Below, piece after piece: positions 54,258 through 63,798 of a stretch of DNA of 64,000 nucleotides (position 1 is its first letter; the number at the start of each line of letters is the position of its first letter). Under the pieces are notes generated by a model, which did not search any database, had not been told where the DNA came from, and saw only the letters and a program-made list of their open reading frames with translations. Origin of the DNA: Mucilaginibacter frigoritolerans (GTDB lineage: Bacteria; Bacteroidota; Bacteroidia; Sphingobacteriales; Sphingobacteriaceae); assembly GCF_007830615.1 (NCBI RefSeq), contig NZ_VLLI01000002.1:434001-498000 (forward strand), given 5' to 3'. A program made the position numbers and the translations under genes.

Positions 54258-55778
54258 ATGAAAAATAAAATATTACTTATAGCGGCATTTTCAATGCTTA
54301 TATACTCAGGCTGTAAGCTTGAAGATAATCCTACCAATGCAGTAACCACAGCATCATTGGCTACCACAGCCGATGGTTTAACAAACGCGGTAAATGGGGC
54401 CTATGCACTATTCAAAGACCATGAGGTATTTGAAGGTACCACAGATGCAAACAATATGTACTTACGTCAGTATTTCCAGATGTCTGATTTTGCTTCGGAT
54501 GATGTGGTATGCAGCCAGGTAACAACCGATCCATTGTGGCTTTCATTTACTTTGGCCCACGTACCAACACAAGAGAACGCAAGTTATTTCTGGTATATCT
54601 CTTATAAAATTATCAGTGATGCCAATACCGTTATTGAAGCAGGCTCAAAAATAAGCAACCCAACACCTGCTCAACAACAGTTAATCGGTGAATGTTACTT
54701 TTTAAGGGCTTTTTGCACCTTTAACCTGGCCCGTTTCTTTGCTGAGCCATATACCATTAATCCAAATGCACCCGGTGTAATTTTAAGAACATCAACTACT
54801 GATCCTGCTGTAAAAGCACGTGCATCGGTTAAGGATACCTATACGCAAGTAATTGCTGACGCTGTAAAAGCCTCACAATTAATGACTGACGGTGCGTCAA
54901 GAGGTGTTACTTTTGCAACTAAAGAAGCTGCTGAAGCGTTATTGTCACGGGTTTCTCTTTATGAGGGTGACTATCAAAGCGCTATAACCTATAGCAATGC
55001 GGTAATAAACTCCGGCAGATTTACTGAAGCAACAGCAGCTGATTACAAAACGCTTTTTGCAAATGCCCAAGCAGATAAAGAAACTATATTCTGTATAGCA
55101 TTTGACGCATTAGATGATTACGGAAAAGAAGGATCTATTGCCTCTCAATATTACACAAATGGTAACTCTGGCTGGGGCGAAGAATTTGCTTCACAGCCGC
55201 TGCGCGATCTTTACGCTCAAAATCCATCAGATGTTCGTACTTCATATATTGATGATGATGTAGATTCCACAGGAACTCAGCAATATAAAAATGGCATCCC
55301 AATTTATTATATCACTAAATTCTCTTTCCAGGGAGGCAGTCCTTCGTTAAGCTCTCCAATCATGTTCCGTCTGTCAGAAATGTATTTGAACAGGGCGGAA
55401 GCAGAAGCTAATTTAAATCAAACAACGGCAGCACTTACCGATGTAGATTTCATCAGATCGAACAGGGGACTATCTGGCGCGCTTTACAATGGTACTGTGC
55501 CTGCCGGCCAAACTGCTTTAGACGTTGTTTTACAGGAAAGAAGGTTAGAGCTGGCTTTTGAGGCTGACCGTACCTTTACCGTGTACCGTAACAAACAGAA
55601 TATGGACAGAACCTATTGGGGCTATCATATACTGGGCCTTCAGGCTGCGGATATCAACCTGAGCGTTGCTCCTGCCAACTATCCGAACCTGATTGTTCCG
55701 TATACCAGTACCAAAATCATTTATTATATACCGGAAGCCGAGATCCTGTCAAATTCAGCAGCGACTCAAAATCCATAG
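54258..55778 (+). CDS. SusD/RagB-family glycan-binding lipoprotein
   Basis: I start this at the ATG at 54258; the preceding GTG at 54255 is in frame. The 506-residue lipoprotein has a lipobox YSGCKLEDNP and TPR-like helices with IGECYFLRAFCTFNLARFFA (SusD-like_3) and the C-terminal FRLSEMYLNRAEAEANLNQT and LQERRLELAFEADRTFTVYR (SusD_RagB domain). It forms the lid of the SusC barrel encoded 11 bp upstream. Confidence 0.95.
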   Translation: MKNKILLIAAFSMLIYSGCKLEDNPTNAVTTASLATTADGLTNAVNGAYALFKDHEVFEGTTDANNMYLRQYFQMSDFASDDVVCSQVTTDPLWLSFTLAHVPTQENASYFWYISYKIISDANTVIEAGSKISNPTPAQQQLIGECYFLRAFCTFNLARFFAEPYTINPNAPGVILRTSTTDPAVKARASVKDTYTQVIADAVKASQLMTDGASRGVTFATKEAAEALLSRVSLYEGDYQSAITYSNAVINSGRFTEATAADYKTLFANAQADKETIFCIAFDALDDYGKEGSIASQYYTNGNSGWGEEFASQPLRDLYAQNPSDVRTSYIDDDVDSTGTQQYKNGIPIYYITKFSFQGGSPSLSSPIMFRLSEMYLNRAEAEANLNQTTAALTDVDFIRSNRGLSGALYNGTVPAGQTALDVVLQERRLELAFEADRTFTVYRNKQNMDRTYWGYHILGLQAADINLSVAPANYPNLIVPYTSTKIIYYIPEAEILSNSAATQNP

Positions 55779-55817
55779 TTATTAGTAAAATGTTTAATTG
55801 ATTTTAATAGAAACGAC

Positions 55818-56696
55818 ATGAAAAATTTTAAATATATATTAAGCTGTCTTTTACTGGCAGGCCTTGCTATGGGGTTCCAGGCCTGTAAAAAGAACCCGGA
55901 GCTGCCGGTAAAAGATGTAGTTTTTACTGTTGCGGTAAAAAGCTACACTGTTACATTTACCAATACTACAACTGATGCAAGATCATTCAGGTGGGACTTT
56001 GGTGATAGTACCAGTTCAACCGAGACAAGCCCCGTGCATACCTATAAAACAAAAGGTAAACACGTGGTTACTTTGTATGCCACCTTAAATAACGGTAATG
56101 TGATAAATGGGTCAACAATTGTTCATGTATCAAAAAGCTCACCAATATTGTTGAATGATAATAGTTTGGCCGATTGGGATACTATTTCAAATGTGGTAAT
56201 ACCTGCTTCAGCTGCGCTGGGAGGAATAGTACAGGAAGCTAAATTTGACTACGATAGCCAAAATATTTACGTCTATATGAAAGTGACATTACATGTTGCA
56301 GACCAAAATATATTTGATTACTATATTGATAGTGATAACAGTGCTTTAACTGGTTTAACCACCGGGGCAATACCAGGCGGCGGTTATGATTTCTTGCTTG
56401 AAGGTATGTTGCTTTATCCTCAGGGTTCTACTCCATTTACACAATACCAGCATACAGGCGATCAAAGTGCTTTTTCATTCAACCCATTAAGTATTGCAGG
56501 TTTCTTTACACTGGGCACAGTGCAGGAAGTAAACGGGGTTACTACCTTTGAAATGGCTTTATCGCGCAGTAAAATAAGTGGTTTAACAGGATCAGGTATG
56601 AAATTAGCTATTATAGTAAGTGATAGCGGATATAATAATTTAGGTTGGATGCCAGGTAACGGTTTAGCGCCAATCACACTTGATATCAGCCAATAA
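55818..56696 (+). CDS. PKD-domain surface lipoprotein with CBM9-like C-terminal part
   Basis: This 292-residue lipoprotein has a lipobox GFQACKKNPE. A PKD domain covers about residues 35-105 (SFRWDFGDSTSSTETSPVHT, then the YKTKGKHVVTLYA strand). The rest (about 112-290) begins SLADWDTI and contains EAKFDYDSQNIYVYMKVTLH, which resembles CBM9/DOMON-like sugar-binding beta-sandwiches. Position after susD fits a surface glycan-binding protein, comparable to SusE/F. Confidence 0.8.
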   Translation: MKNFKYILSCLLLAGLAMGFQACKKNPELPVKDVVFTVAVKSYTVTFTNTTTDARSFRWDFGDSTSSTETSPVHTYKTKGKHVVTLYATLNNGNVINGSTIVHVSKSSPILLNDNSLADWDTISNVVIPASAALGGIVQEAKFDYDSQNIYVYMKVTLHVADQNIFDYYIDSDNSALTGLTTGAIPGGGYDFLLEGMLLYPQGSTPFTQYQHTGDQSAFSFNPLSIAGFFTLGTVQEVNGVTTFEMALSRSKISGLTGSGMKLAIIVSDSGYNNLGWMPGNGLAPITLDISQ

Positions 56697-56720
56697 TATA
56701 AATATCAGCTAAAAAGCTTA

Positions 56721-57833
56721 ATGGAAAATATAATTCCAAAATCGTCAAACAGGCTCATCTCCTTAGACGTAATGCGTGGGCTTATTATGATACTGCTGGC
56801 TGGCGAAAGCTGCCTGGTGTATGTAAATTTGCAGGCATTGCACCCGGGAGGTGTTGCCGACGGTTTGATCAACCAGTTTTTTCATGACCCATGGCATGGT
56901 CTGCATTTTTGGGATTGTGTACAACCTGCCTTTATGCTCATGGCAGGTGCGGCCATGTATATTTCCTATTATTCAAAAAAACAAAAGGGGATAAGCTGGA
57001 AACAAAACTTTAAGCATATAGCCATACGCTCATTAAAGCTATTTCTGCTGGGAACAGGCCTGCACTGTGTTTACGCAGGTAAACTGGTTTTTGAACTTTG
57101 GAACGTGCTGACACAATTGTCTGTTACCACCATAATAGCTTATTTAATTATTAGCAGGTCGTTTTGGTTCCAGGTGGGGTTTTCAATAGGTTTATTGATT
57201 TTAACAGATGTGCTTTACCGCACCATTTTGATGCCGGGATTTAATCAGCCTTTTTTGGAGTTTCACAATTTTGGAGCTTACATGGACACGGTGTTAATGG
57301 GCAAAATTAATACCGATGGCTGGGTTGCCATTAACATTATCCCAACCGCTGCTCATAGTATTTGGGGCGTGTTAGCCGGTAAGCTGCTCATTTCCAAAGA
57401 ATCGGCCAATAAAAAAATAACTTATCTGGCAATAGCAGGTGTTATTGGTTTAATTTGGGGTTTTGGATTAGATATAGCCAATATTACCCCTATCATAAAA
57501 AGAATAAGTACCAGTTCTTTTGCTTTAGCCTCCGGCGGATGGGTATTACTGATATTGGCATTTTTGTATTGGCTGGTTGATGTAAAGCAAGTAAATAAAT
57601 ATGCATGGATCTGTGTGGTAGTGGGGATGAATGCCATATTTATTTACCTGTTTTTTGAAACCGTTGGTGCCGAATGGTTCAATGGCGCTATCGGGATTTT
57701 TGTTAAAGGCTTTTTAGGCTTTACCGGGATGCCGGTAAGTGTGATAGCCGTATTTTCTTCACTGGTAACCTTATTTGCAGAATGGTATCTCTGTTACTTT
57801 TTGAGTAAACATAAAGTGTTCATTAAGATATAA
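56721..57833 (+). CDS. DUF5009/HGSNAT-like membrane acetyltransferase
   Basis: This 370-residue protein has about ten membrane segments. It begins RLISLDVMRGLIMILLAGES and has PWHGLHFWDCVQPAFMLMAG, the HGSNAT/DUF5009 signature with the candidate His in WHGLHFWD. Human HGSNAT uses cytosolic acetyl-CoA to acetylate terminal glucosamine on the other side of the membrane. In this glycan operon a like reaction on periplasmic hexosamine chain ends is plausible: it would make de-N-acetylated sugars fit for N-acetylhexosaminidases. This is inference. Confidence 0.85.
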   Translation: MENIIPKSSNRLISLDVMRGLIMILLAGESCLVYVNLQALHPGGVADGLINQFFHDPWHGLHFWDCVQPAFMLMAGAAMYISYYSKKQKGISWKQNFKHIAIRSLKLFLLGTGLHCVYAGKLVFELWNVLTQLSVTTIIAYLIISRSFWFQVGFSIGLLILTDVLYRTILMPGFNQPFLEFHNFGAYMDTVLMGKINTDGWVAINIIPTAAHSIWGVLAGKLLISKESANKKITYLAIAGVIGLIWGFGLDIANITPIIKRISTSSFALASGGWVLLILAFLYWLVDVKQVNKYAWICVVVGMNAIFIYLFFETVGAEWFNGAIGIFVKGFLGFTGMPVSVIAVFSSLVTLFAEWYLCYFLSKHKVFIKI

Positions 57834-57871
57834 TTACAGGGGTATTTTGCCAATTATTTACTTAAATTATA

Positions 57872-59398
57872 ATGATGAAAAACATAATCGTTGCTGCTGC
57901 AATACTGTTTATAATATCGGCTTGCAGTAAAAAAGAAATGCCCATTAAGAGTAGTGGTTCTTCGGAAACAGCCTCAACCTATACAGAAAGCACACAGGAT
58001 ATTGTGAACCCGGAAAGAGGTTTTTTTCAATATGCTGAGATCCACTCCAGTAATTATATTCCACTTGATGCAAGTTTGCTGGCCGGATACAGAAATACAC
58101 AAAGCATTACCGGAGCCACTTATAGTGCTGCCTGCAGCCTGGTTTATGTGGAGTATGTGCTGGATAGTTTTGTAACCACGCCAATATCTGCCGATTTTTT
58201 AAGCAAGTTCAACCAGGATTGCGCCACTGCACGAACCGCAGGGGTAAAGCTGATTCCACGGTTTATTTATACCAATACTACGCATTCCGGAACTTGTCCC
58301 GGTCAAAACCCTTGTCCACCGTATGGTGATGCCAGTAAAGCAGTAATATTAAATCATATCAGCCAGCTGGCACCCCATTTGAAGGCCAATGAAGATGTTA
58401 TTGCATGTATGCAGTTAGGCTTTATAGGTATTTATGGTGAAAACTATTATACCAATTATTTTGGGGACGCCTCTTCCAACGGACAGGGTAAATTGCTGGA
58501 TCAAAATTGGCAGGATCGTATTGATGTGTTAAAAGCGCTTTTGGCAGCATTGCCAACCGATAGAATGATCCAGGTGCGGATACCGCAATTAAAAGAAAGA
58601 TATGTTTACGGTATCAGCGCCAATGTAATATCGCCTGCGCTTACCGATGCCGAAGCATTTAGCGGGACGGATAAAGCAAGAATTGGTTTCCATAATGATT
58701 GCTTTTTATCGAGCAGTGATGATGAAGGGACATATTTTGATTATGGCAATTCATCAACAGCACCGGCAGATGCCATTACCGCATTAAGAAATTATGAAAC
58801 TGCTGATACCAAATATACCGTAGTTGGCGGCGAAACCTGCAGCGATGCCTATACCCCGCAAAATGAGTGTGAGCCCACCGGCATAGCCAGATCAGAATTT
58901 GAATCTTTTCATTACAGCTTTTTAAATGCAGTTTACAATTTAACCCTGAATAATAACTGGGTTACTGGTGGCTGTATGGACAGTATCAAGCAAAAGCTGG
59001 GCTATCGTTTGGTATTAAAAACTACGTCGTTACCCACAACTGCAAGTGTTAATGGCAGCATCAATGTGAGTATTACTTTAGCGAACATAGGCTATGCATC
59101 GCCATACAACCCAAGGCCGGTACAATTGCTGTTGCGCAATCAAACCAGTGGCAAGGTATCTGTAATTACTTTAAATACAGATATCCGTAAATGGTATACC
59201 GGTACCGTCAATTTGCAGCAAACAATAACGCTGCCATCTGACGTGGTGGCCGGTACTTATGATGTTTTGTTAAACATGCCTGATAACTCGGCCTCACTTG
59301 CAGCAAACCCTAATTTCAGTATACAATTAGCAAATAACGACACCTGGGAATTAGCCACAGGTTATAATAAATTACAAGGATCTATCACAGTTAAATAA
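57872..59398 (+). CDS. DUF4874/DUF4832 lipoprotein, candidate glycoside hydrolase
   Basis: This 508-residue lipoprotein has a lipobox ISACSKKEM. A DUF4874 region covers about 40-215 (DIVNPERGFFQYAEIHS, then CSLVYVEYVLDSFV and AGVKLIPRFIYTN), which looks like a TIM barrel with strands and helices alternating. DUF4832 (about 225-400) has DRMIQVRIPQLKERYV and a segment with SEFESFHYSFLN. A beta-sandwich tail follows (SINVSITLANIGYASPY). The families are uncharacterised but sit in glycan loci. Acidic residues in FIGIYGENYY and the NPERGFF motif could be catalytic or binding. It overlaps galE by one base. Confidence 0.82.
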   Translation: MMKNIIVAAAILFIISACSKKEMPIKSSGSSETASTYTESTQDIVNPERGFFQYAEIHSSNYIPLDASLLAGYRNTQSITGATYSAACSLVYVEYVLDSFVTTPISADFLSKFNQDCATARTAGVKLIPRFIYTNTTHSGTCPGQNPCPPYGDASKAVILNHISQLAPHLKANEDVIACMQLGFIGIYGENYYTNYFGDASSNGQGKLLDQNWQDRIDVLKALLAALPTDRMIQVRIPQLKERYVYGISANVISPALTDAEAFSGTDKARIGFHNDCFLSSSDDEGTYFDYGNSSTAPADAITALRNYETADTKYTVVGGETCSDAYTPQNECEPTGIARSEFESFHYSFLNAVYNLTLNNNWVTGGCMDSIKQKLGYRLVLKTTSLPTTASVNGSINVSITLANIGYASPYNPRPVQLLLRNQTSGKVSVITLNTDIRKWYTGTVNLQQTITLPSDVVAGTYDVLLNMPDNSASLAANPNFSIQLANNDTWELATGYNKLQGSITVK

Positions 59399-60423
59399 TG
59401 GGAAAGATATTGGTTACGGGGGGCACAGGTTATATAGGTGCCCATACAGTTGTTGAGCTACAAAATAATGGCTATGATGTTGTTATCGTTGATAATTTAT
59501 CGAACTCTGATGTTAAAATATTAGATCAGATTAAGACGATAACCGGCACAAAGCCTGCATTTGTAAAACTCGAACTGCGTGATAAAGCGGCATTAGCCGT
59601 ATTTTTAAACGAATATAGTGACATCAGCGGGGTAATCCATTTTGCGGCTTCCAAATCAGTGAGCGAATCGGTTAAGAACCCGTTGTTGTACTATGATAAT
59701 AATATTTCAACGCTGGTTAACTTGCTGAATGCTTTGGCGGGTAAGCGGGTAAATTTTGTTTTTTCATCATCATGTACGGTGTATGGCGAGCCGGATGTGC
59801 TGCCGGTTACCGAGCAGGCGCCAATTAAAAAAGCAGAATCGCCGTATGGCAATACCAAACAAATAGGCGAGGAGATACTGAAGGAAACGGCCAATGCCGT
59901 TGATGATTTAAAAGTTATAGCCCTCCGGTATTTTAACCCGGTTGGTGCACATTCGTCTGCATTAATTGGCGAGCTACCAAACGGTGTACCGCAAAACCTG
60001 GTACCGTTTATTACGCAAACAGCCATTGGGAAACGTAAGGAGTTAACCGTTTTTGGTGATAATTTTGATACACCAGATGGCAGTTGTATCCGTGATTTTA
60101 TTCACGTGGTTGACCTGGCGAAGGCACATGTTGCCGCCATTAAAAGAATGGAAGCTGCCCAAATGACTGCGGCATACGAGGTGTTTAATATTGGTACTGG
60201 CAATGGTTACTCAGTACTGGAGCTTATACACACTTTTGAAAAGGTAAGCGGCGAACAATTAAACTACCGCATTGGCCAACCCCGTGACGGCGATATTGTA
60301 AAAATATGGGGCGATGTAAGCCTGGCACAAAAAGAGCTGAACTGGAAGGCCGAAAACAGCCTTGCCGACATGCTGGCATCTGCCTGGGCATGGGAAAAAT
60401 ATATTTCTGAAAATCCTTTTTAA
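59398..60423 (+). CDS. galE: UDP-glucose/UDP-hexosamine 4-epimerase
   Basis: This 341-residue extended SDR has the NAD motif GGTGYIGAH (residues 8-16), catalytic Tyr150 and Lys154 (YGNTK) and Ser in SSSCTVYG. It ends with the FNIGTGNGYSVLELIHTFEK region of GalE. It interconverts UDP-glucose with UDP-galactose and in some members UDP-GlcNAc with UDP-GalNAc. In this locus it could funnel galactose or GalNAc into the glucose series. Start and stop of the neighbouring gene share a base (TAATG), so it is translationally coupled. Confidence 0.95.
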   Translation: MGKILVTGGTGYIGAHTVVELQNNGYDVVIVDNLSNSDVKILDQIKTITGTKPAFVKLELRDKAALAVFLNEYSDISGVIHFAASKSVSESVKNPLLYYDNNISTLVNLLNALAGKRVNFVFSSSCTVYGEPDVLPVTEQAPIKKAESPYGNTKQIGEEILKETANAVDDLKVIALRYFNPVGAHSSALIGELPNGVPQNLVPFITQTAIGKRKELTVFGDNFDTPDGSCIRDFIHVVDLAKAHVAAIKRMEAAQMTAAYEVFNIGTGNGYSVLELIHTFEKVSGEQLNYRIGQPRDGDIVKIWGDVSLAQKELNWKAENSLADMLASAWAWEKYISENPF

Positions 60424-60436
60424 TGATCTTTGAATT

Positions 60437-62455
60437 ATGAATAGAAAATTTTGTTTGATTTTGATTTGTTTGATTGTGGCCGGGATTAATTTTTCTATTG
60501 CCCAGGCTGGTTACCCGGGCAATAGCCCTGGCCTTTCAACGGTTAAAAAGAGTGGTAACAGCTTTAGTTTTGCAAATAATGCTATTGAAATGAGTTTTTC
60601 AACGGCTTCCAATAAACTGGTGATCACCGGTTTTTCGGACAAGCAAAACCATGAGCTTCTTACCTTAAATAGAACGGTATTATTTAGTTTGTTGTTAACC
60701 GGAAATCAATCCATAACATCTAATAGTTTTACAATTATAAGTCCGCCAGTTGAGTCTGCAATAACCGGAAATAGCGATGCAGTAAAATATGCCGACAGAC
60801 TTAATGGCAAAAAGCTTAGTGCTGTTTTGGAAGATAAAAAGCTGGGTTTAAAAGTTAAATGGGAAGCAAGCCTGCTTGATGGGTCCAATTATGTTAGACA
60901 AGTACTTACTTTTAGTGCTGCCGATTCGTTAAAGATCTCAAAAATAACATTGGTTGAACTGCCAGCGGCCATCGGTATAAAAAAAGAAGGAACTGTTGAT
61001 GGATCGCCATTGGTTCATCACAATATGTTCTTCGCGCTGGAGCATCCCATGAGCCAGATATCAGCCACTAAAAATCAATACAGCATATTTTTACCCCGTT
61101 TAATGGCAATTGATCATAGCGCGCCCTTAACCATTTCTTCGGCATGGGGTGTAACGTCTGCTAATCAGTTGCGCCGGGGCTTTTTATATTATTTGGAACG
61201 TGAAAGAGCACAGCCCTATCACCAGATGCTGCATTATAACTCCTGGTTTGATATTTCATGGGATGACAGAAAACTGGGCGATAGTGTTTGCCTTGACCGG
61301 ATAAAAGTATTTAAAGACAGCCTGATAGATAAAAGGGCCGTAAAGCTTAAAGCCTTTTTGTTTGACGATGGCTGGGATGATAATAAAACCCTATGGAAAT
61401 TTAATTCGGGATTTCCTGATGGCTTTAGCAAAATTAAAGTTGCTGCTAACAATGCCAGCTCAACTCTTGGAGTATGGGTTTCGCCATGGGGTGGTTACGA
61501 CGTAGCCAAAGAACAGCGTTTAGCGTATGGTAAAAAACAAACTCCCCCTTTTGAAACCAATGAAAATGGCTTCTCGCTTACCGGGCCGGTTTATTACAAC
61601 CGTTTCAGGGCAGTAACCACTTCGTTTATAAAAGATTACGGTATCAGTATGTTTAAGTTTGATGGGGTTGGTGCGGGCAATGGAGCAAGCGGAGCCAGTA
61701 TCACTTACCAAAAAGATATTGAAGCCTTTTTAAAACTAATAACCGGTTTAAGAGAAGAAAAGCCAGATCTATACCTGAGCCTAACAGTTGGTACCTGGCC
61801 CTCTGTTTACTGGTTAAACTATGGCGATGCTATTTGGCGTGCAGGCGATGACACCGGTTTAGATGGCGAAGGACCAAAGAGGCAGCAATGGATCACCTAT
61901 AAAGATGGACAGGCTTATAAAAATATTGTACAGCGTGCGCCTTTGTTTCCATTAAACTCCATTATGTACCATGGTATTTGCATTGCTGATAATGGCCTTC
62001 CGGGCAAGCTGGAAATGGATGATAAAGATATTAGCGACGAAATATGGGCATTTTTTGGTTCGGGAACCAGTTTGCAAGAGTTATACGTTAATCCGCATAA
62101 GCTAAATGCTGCAGATTGGGATTGTCTGCGTGATGCTTCCAACTGGTCCAAAGCCCATGCCGCAGCTTTAGCTGATGTTCACTGGGTGGGCGGCGATCCT
62201 GCAAAAGGCGAAGTCTATGGTTACGCCGGTTGGGCCGATAAAAAAGGGGTGCTTAGTTTAAGAAACCCTACATCGCACCCCAAAACCTTTATAGTGAATG
62301 TTAAAAAGGTTTTGGATATACCTAACGGCTACAGTACTGTCTACCAGTTTTATGATGCAAAGAGTGAGAAAATTAAAAAGGCTTACTCTGGTGATAATTT
62401 TATAGTAAATCTGGCCCCGTTTGAGGTAAAAGTAATAGACGGTAGGCAACTTTAA
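60437..62455 (+). CDS. Secreted clan GH-D glycosidase (alpha-galactosidase / alpha-N-acetylgalactosaminidase-like)
   Basis: This 672-residue protein has a signal peptide ending FSIAQ. An N-terminal beta-sandwich (about 35-270) precedes a TIM barrel with LKAFLFDDGWDDNKTLWKFN, LGVWVSPWGGYD, MFKFDGVGAG (candidate nucleophile Asp409) and DAIWRAGDDTGLDG (candidate acid/base Asp471 or Asp472). DDGW and KFDG are clan GH-D signatures (GH27/31/36). A C-terminal small beta domain closes it. Members remove alpha-galactosyl or alpha-GalNAc groups. It is the last gene of the susC operon. Confidence 0.85.
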   Translation: MNRKFCLILICLIVAGINFSIAQAGYPGNSPGLSTVKKSGNSFSFANNAIEMSFSTASNKLVITGFSDKQNHELLTLNRTVLFSLLLTGNQSITSNSFTIISPPVESAITGNSDAVKYADRLNGKKLSAVLEDKKLGLKVKWEASLLDGSNYVRQVLTFSAADSLKISKITLVELPAAIGIKKEGTVDGSPLVHHNMFFALEHPMSQISATKNQYSIFLPRLMAIDHSAPLTISSAWGVTSANQLRRGFLYYLERERAQPYHQMLHYNSWFDISWDDRKLGDSVCLDRIKVFKDSLIDKRAVKLKAFLFDDGWDDNKTLWKFNSGFPDGFSKIKVAANNASSTLGVWVSPWGGYDVAKEQRLAYGKKQTPPFETNENGFSLTGPVYYNRFRAVTTSFIKDYGISMFKFDGVGAGNGASGASITYQKDIEAFLKLITGLREEKPDLYLSLTVGTWPSVYWLNYGDAIWRAGDDTGLDGEGPKRQQWITYKDGQAYKNIVQRAPLFPLNSIMYHGICIADNGLPGKLEMDDKDISDEIWAFFGSGTSLQELYVNPHKLNAADWDCLRDASNWSKAHAAALADVHWVGGDPAKGEVYGYAGWADKKGVLSLRNPTSHPKTFIVNVKKVLDIPNGYSTVYQFYDAKSEKIKKAYSGDNFIVNLAPFEVKVIDGRQL

Positions 62456-62495
62456 AATAAATTAAAAATAAATGTGTGTTAAAATTTAATATAGT

Positions 62496-62525
62496 GTGTG
62501 CGCACACGCAATTTTACTATATTTG
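62496..62525 (+). promoter_or_regulatory. Promoter with LacI-type operator before the kinase/NagB unit
   Basis: GTGTGCGCACAC (62496-62507) is a perfect palindrome followed by GC, and TATATTTG (62518-62525) is an exact -7 box. The -33 position falls on the left part of the palindrome, the same geometry as before susC. Confidence 0.72.
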
Positions 62526-62586
62526 TTCCGTGATCATTTAGTAAGATGAAACTAATTATTTATACACACAGGGCTATTTAAAATAC

Positions 62587-63750
62587 ATGAACAGTCAGTC
62601 AACATCAATGATATATAATTTCGCCGGGATAATTACACATTTTAACATAGAAGGTGCAGATTTTGATGTCACCCCATTTGGGTCTGGGCATATCAATGAT
62701 ACGTTTTTGGTTAAAAGCAAAATCGTAAGCTATCGCACTTACCTGCTGCAAAAAATAAACCATTTTGTATTTAAGGATATTGATGGTTTAATGAACAATA
62801 TGGTGCTGGTAGTAAATCATTTAAAAGAAAAAATTGCCCAAAAACCAAACGGAAACTCTGAAAAAGAGGTTTTAACCCTGGTTCCATGCAACAACGGAAA
62901 ATACTATTATAAAGATGACCAGGGCAACTACTGGCGCATGACCTATTTTTTAGAAGATACACGCAGCTATGACCTGGTAACTACAGAAAAACAAGCTTAT
63001 CAGGGCGGAGTAGCTTTTGGACAATTTCAGTATCTGCTTGCCGATTTGGATCCTGCTGAGATTGTGGATGTAATACCTGATTTTTTAAATATAGAAAAAC
63101 GTCTCCGGGACTTTAATAATGCTGTTGCTAATGACAAGGCGGATAGGTTAAAAACAGTGGTAACCGAGGTGGAGTATTTAAGCAGCTGGTCTACCGCCAT
63201 GAATGATATATTAAAGCTGGGCAAAGCCGGCATATTGCCCTTGCGCATTACCCATAACGATACCAAGTTTAATAACATACTGCTGGATAAAAACAATGAT
63301 ATTCAGTGTGTGATAGATTTGGATACGGTGATGCCGGGTTATGTGGCTTATGATTTTGGTGATGCCATACGCAGCATCATTAATACCGCTGTGGAAGATG
63401 AAAAAGATCTGGATGCTATCCAGCTAAATATTCCGCTGTTTACCGAGTTTACCAAAGGTTATTTGAGTGAAACCCTTTCGTTTTTAACTGAGCCTGAATT
63501 AAAATCATTAATTAAAGGGGTAATGTTACTGCCTTACATGCAGGCAGTACGCTTTTTAACCGATTATATTGAAGGTGATGTTTATTACAAAACCCACTTT
63601 CCTGATCATAACCTGCAGCGTACCCGCGCGCAAATTCAATTGTTCAAAATATTGGAATTGAACAGAAGTAAATTGAGTGATATAGTAAATACCGAATGGC
63701 TGTTGCTGAAGAGCAATGCCCCCATCAAAAAAGTATCTGCTGCTGAGTAA
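62587..63750 (+). CDS. NahK-like N-acetylhexosamine 1-kinase (APH-fold)
   Basis: This 387-residue phosphotransferase has an aminoglycoside-phosphotransferase fold. HND at residues 223-225 in LRITHNDTKFNNILLD is the catalytic loop, and CVIDLDTVMPGYVAYDFGDA is the metal-binding loop; together these closely match Bifidobacterium NahK. NahK phosphorylates GlcNAc and GalNAc at C1. Many Bacteroidota homologues are mislabelled mucin desulfatase. Together with galE and nagB it forms a hexosamine catabolic set. It has its own operator/promoter and is followed by nagB after 48 bp. Confidence 0.88.
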   Translation: MNSQSTSMIYNFAGIITHFNIEGADFDVTPFGSGHINDTFLVKSKIVSYRTYLLQKINHFVFKDIDGLMNNMVLVVNHLKEKIAQKPNGNSEKEVLTLVPCNNGKYYYKDDQGNYWRMTYFLEDTRSYDLVTTEKQAYQGGVAFGQFQYLLADLDPAEIVDVIPDFLNIEKRLRDFNNAVANDKADRLKTVVTEVEYLSSWSTAMNDILKLGKAGILPLRITHNDTKFNNILLDKNNDIQCVIDLDTVMPGYVAYDFGDAIRSIINTAVEDEKDLDAIQLNIPLFTEFTKGYLSETLSFLTEPELKSLIKGVMLLPYMQAVRFLTDYIEGDVYYKTHFPDHNLQRTRAQIQLFKILELNRSKLSDIVNTEWLLLKSNAPIKKVSAAE

Positions 63751-63798
63751 TGCGTGATGACTAACCATCATTGCCATCTCCCCAAACTATAAATTGAT

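Noticed and set aside
60437-62455. Annotation as enterotoxin
   Set aside because: Some homologues carry that label, but DDGW and KFDG motifs and the TIM barrel show a glycosidase.
62587-63750. Annotation as mucin desulfatase
   Set aside because: The HND and DLD loops are those of an APH-fold kinase; no sulfatase motif (CxPxR) is present.
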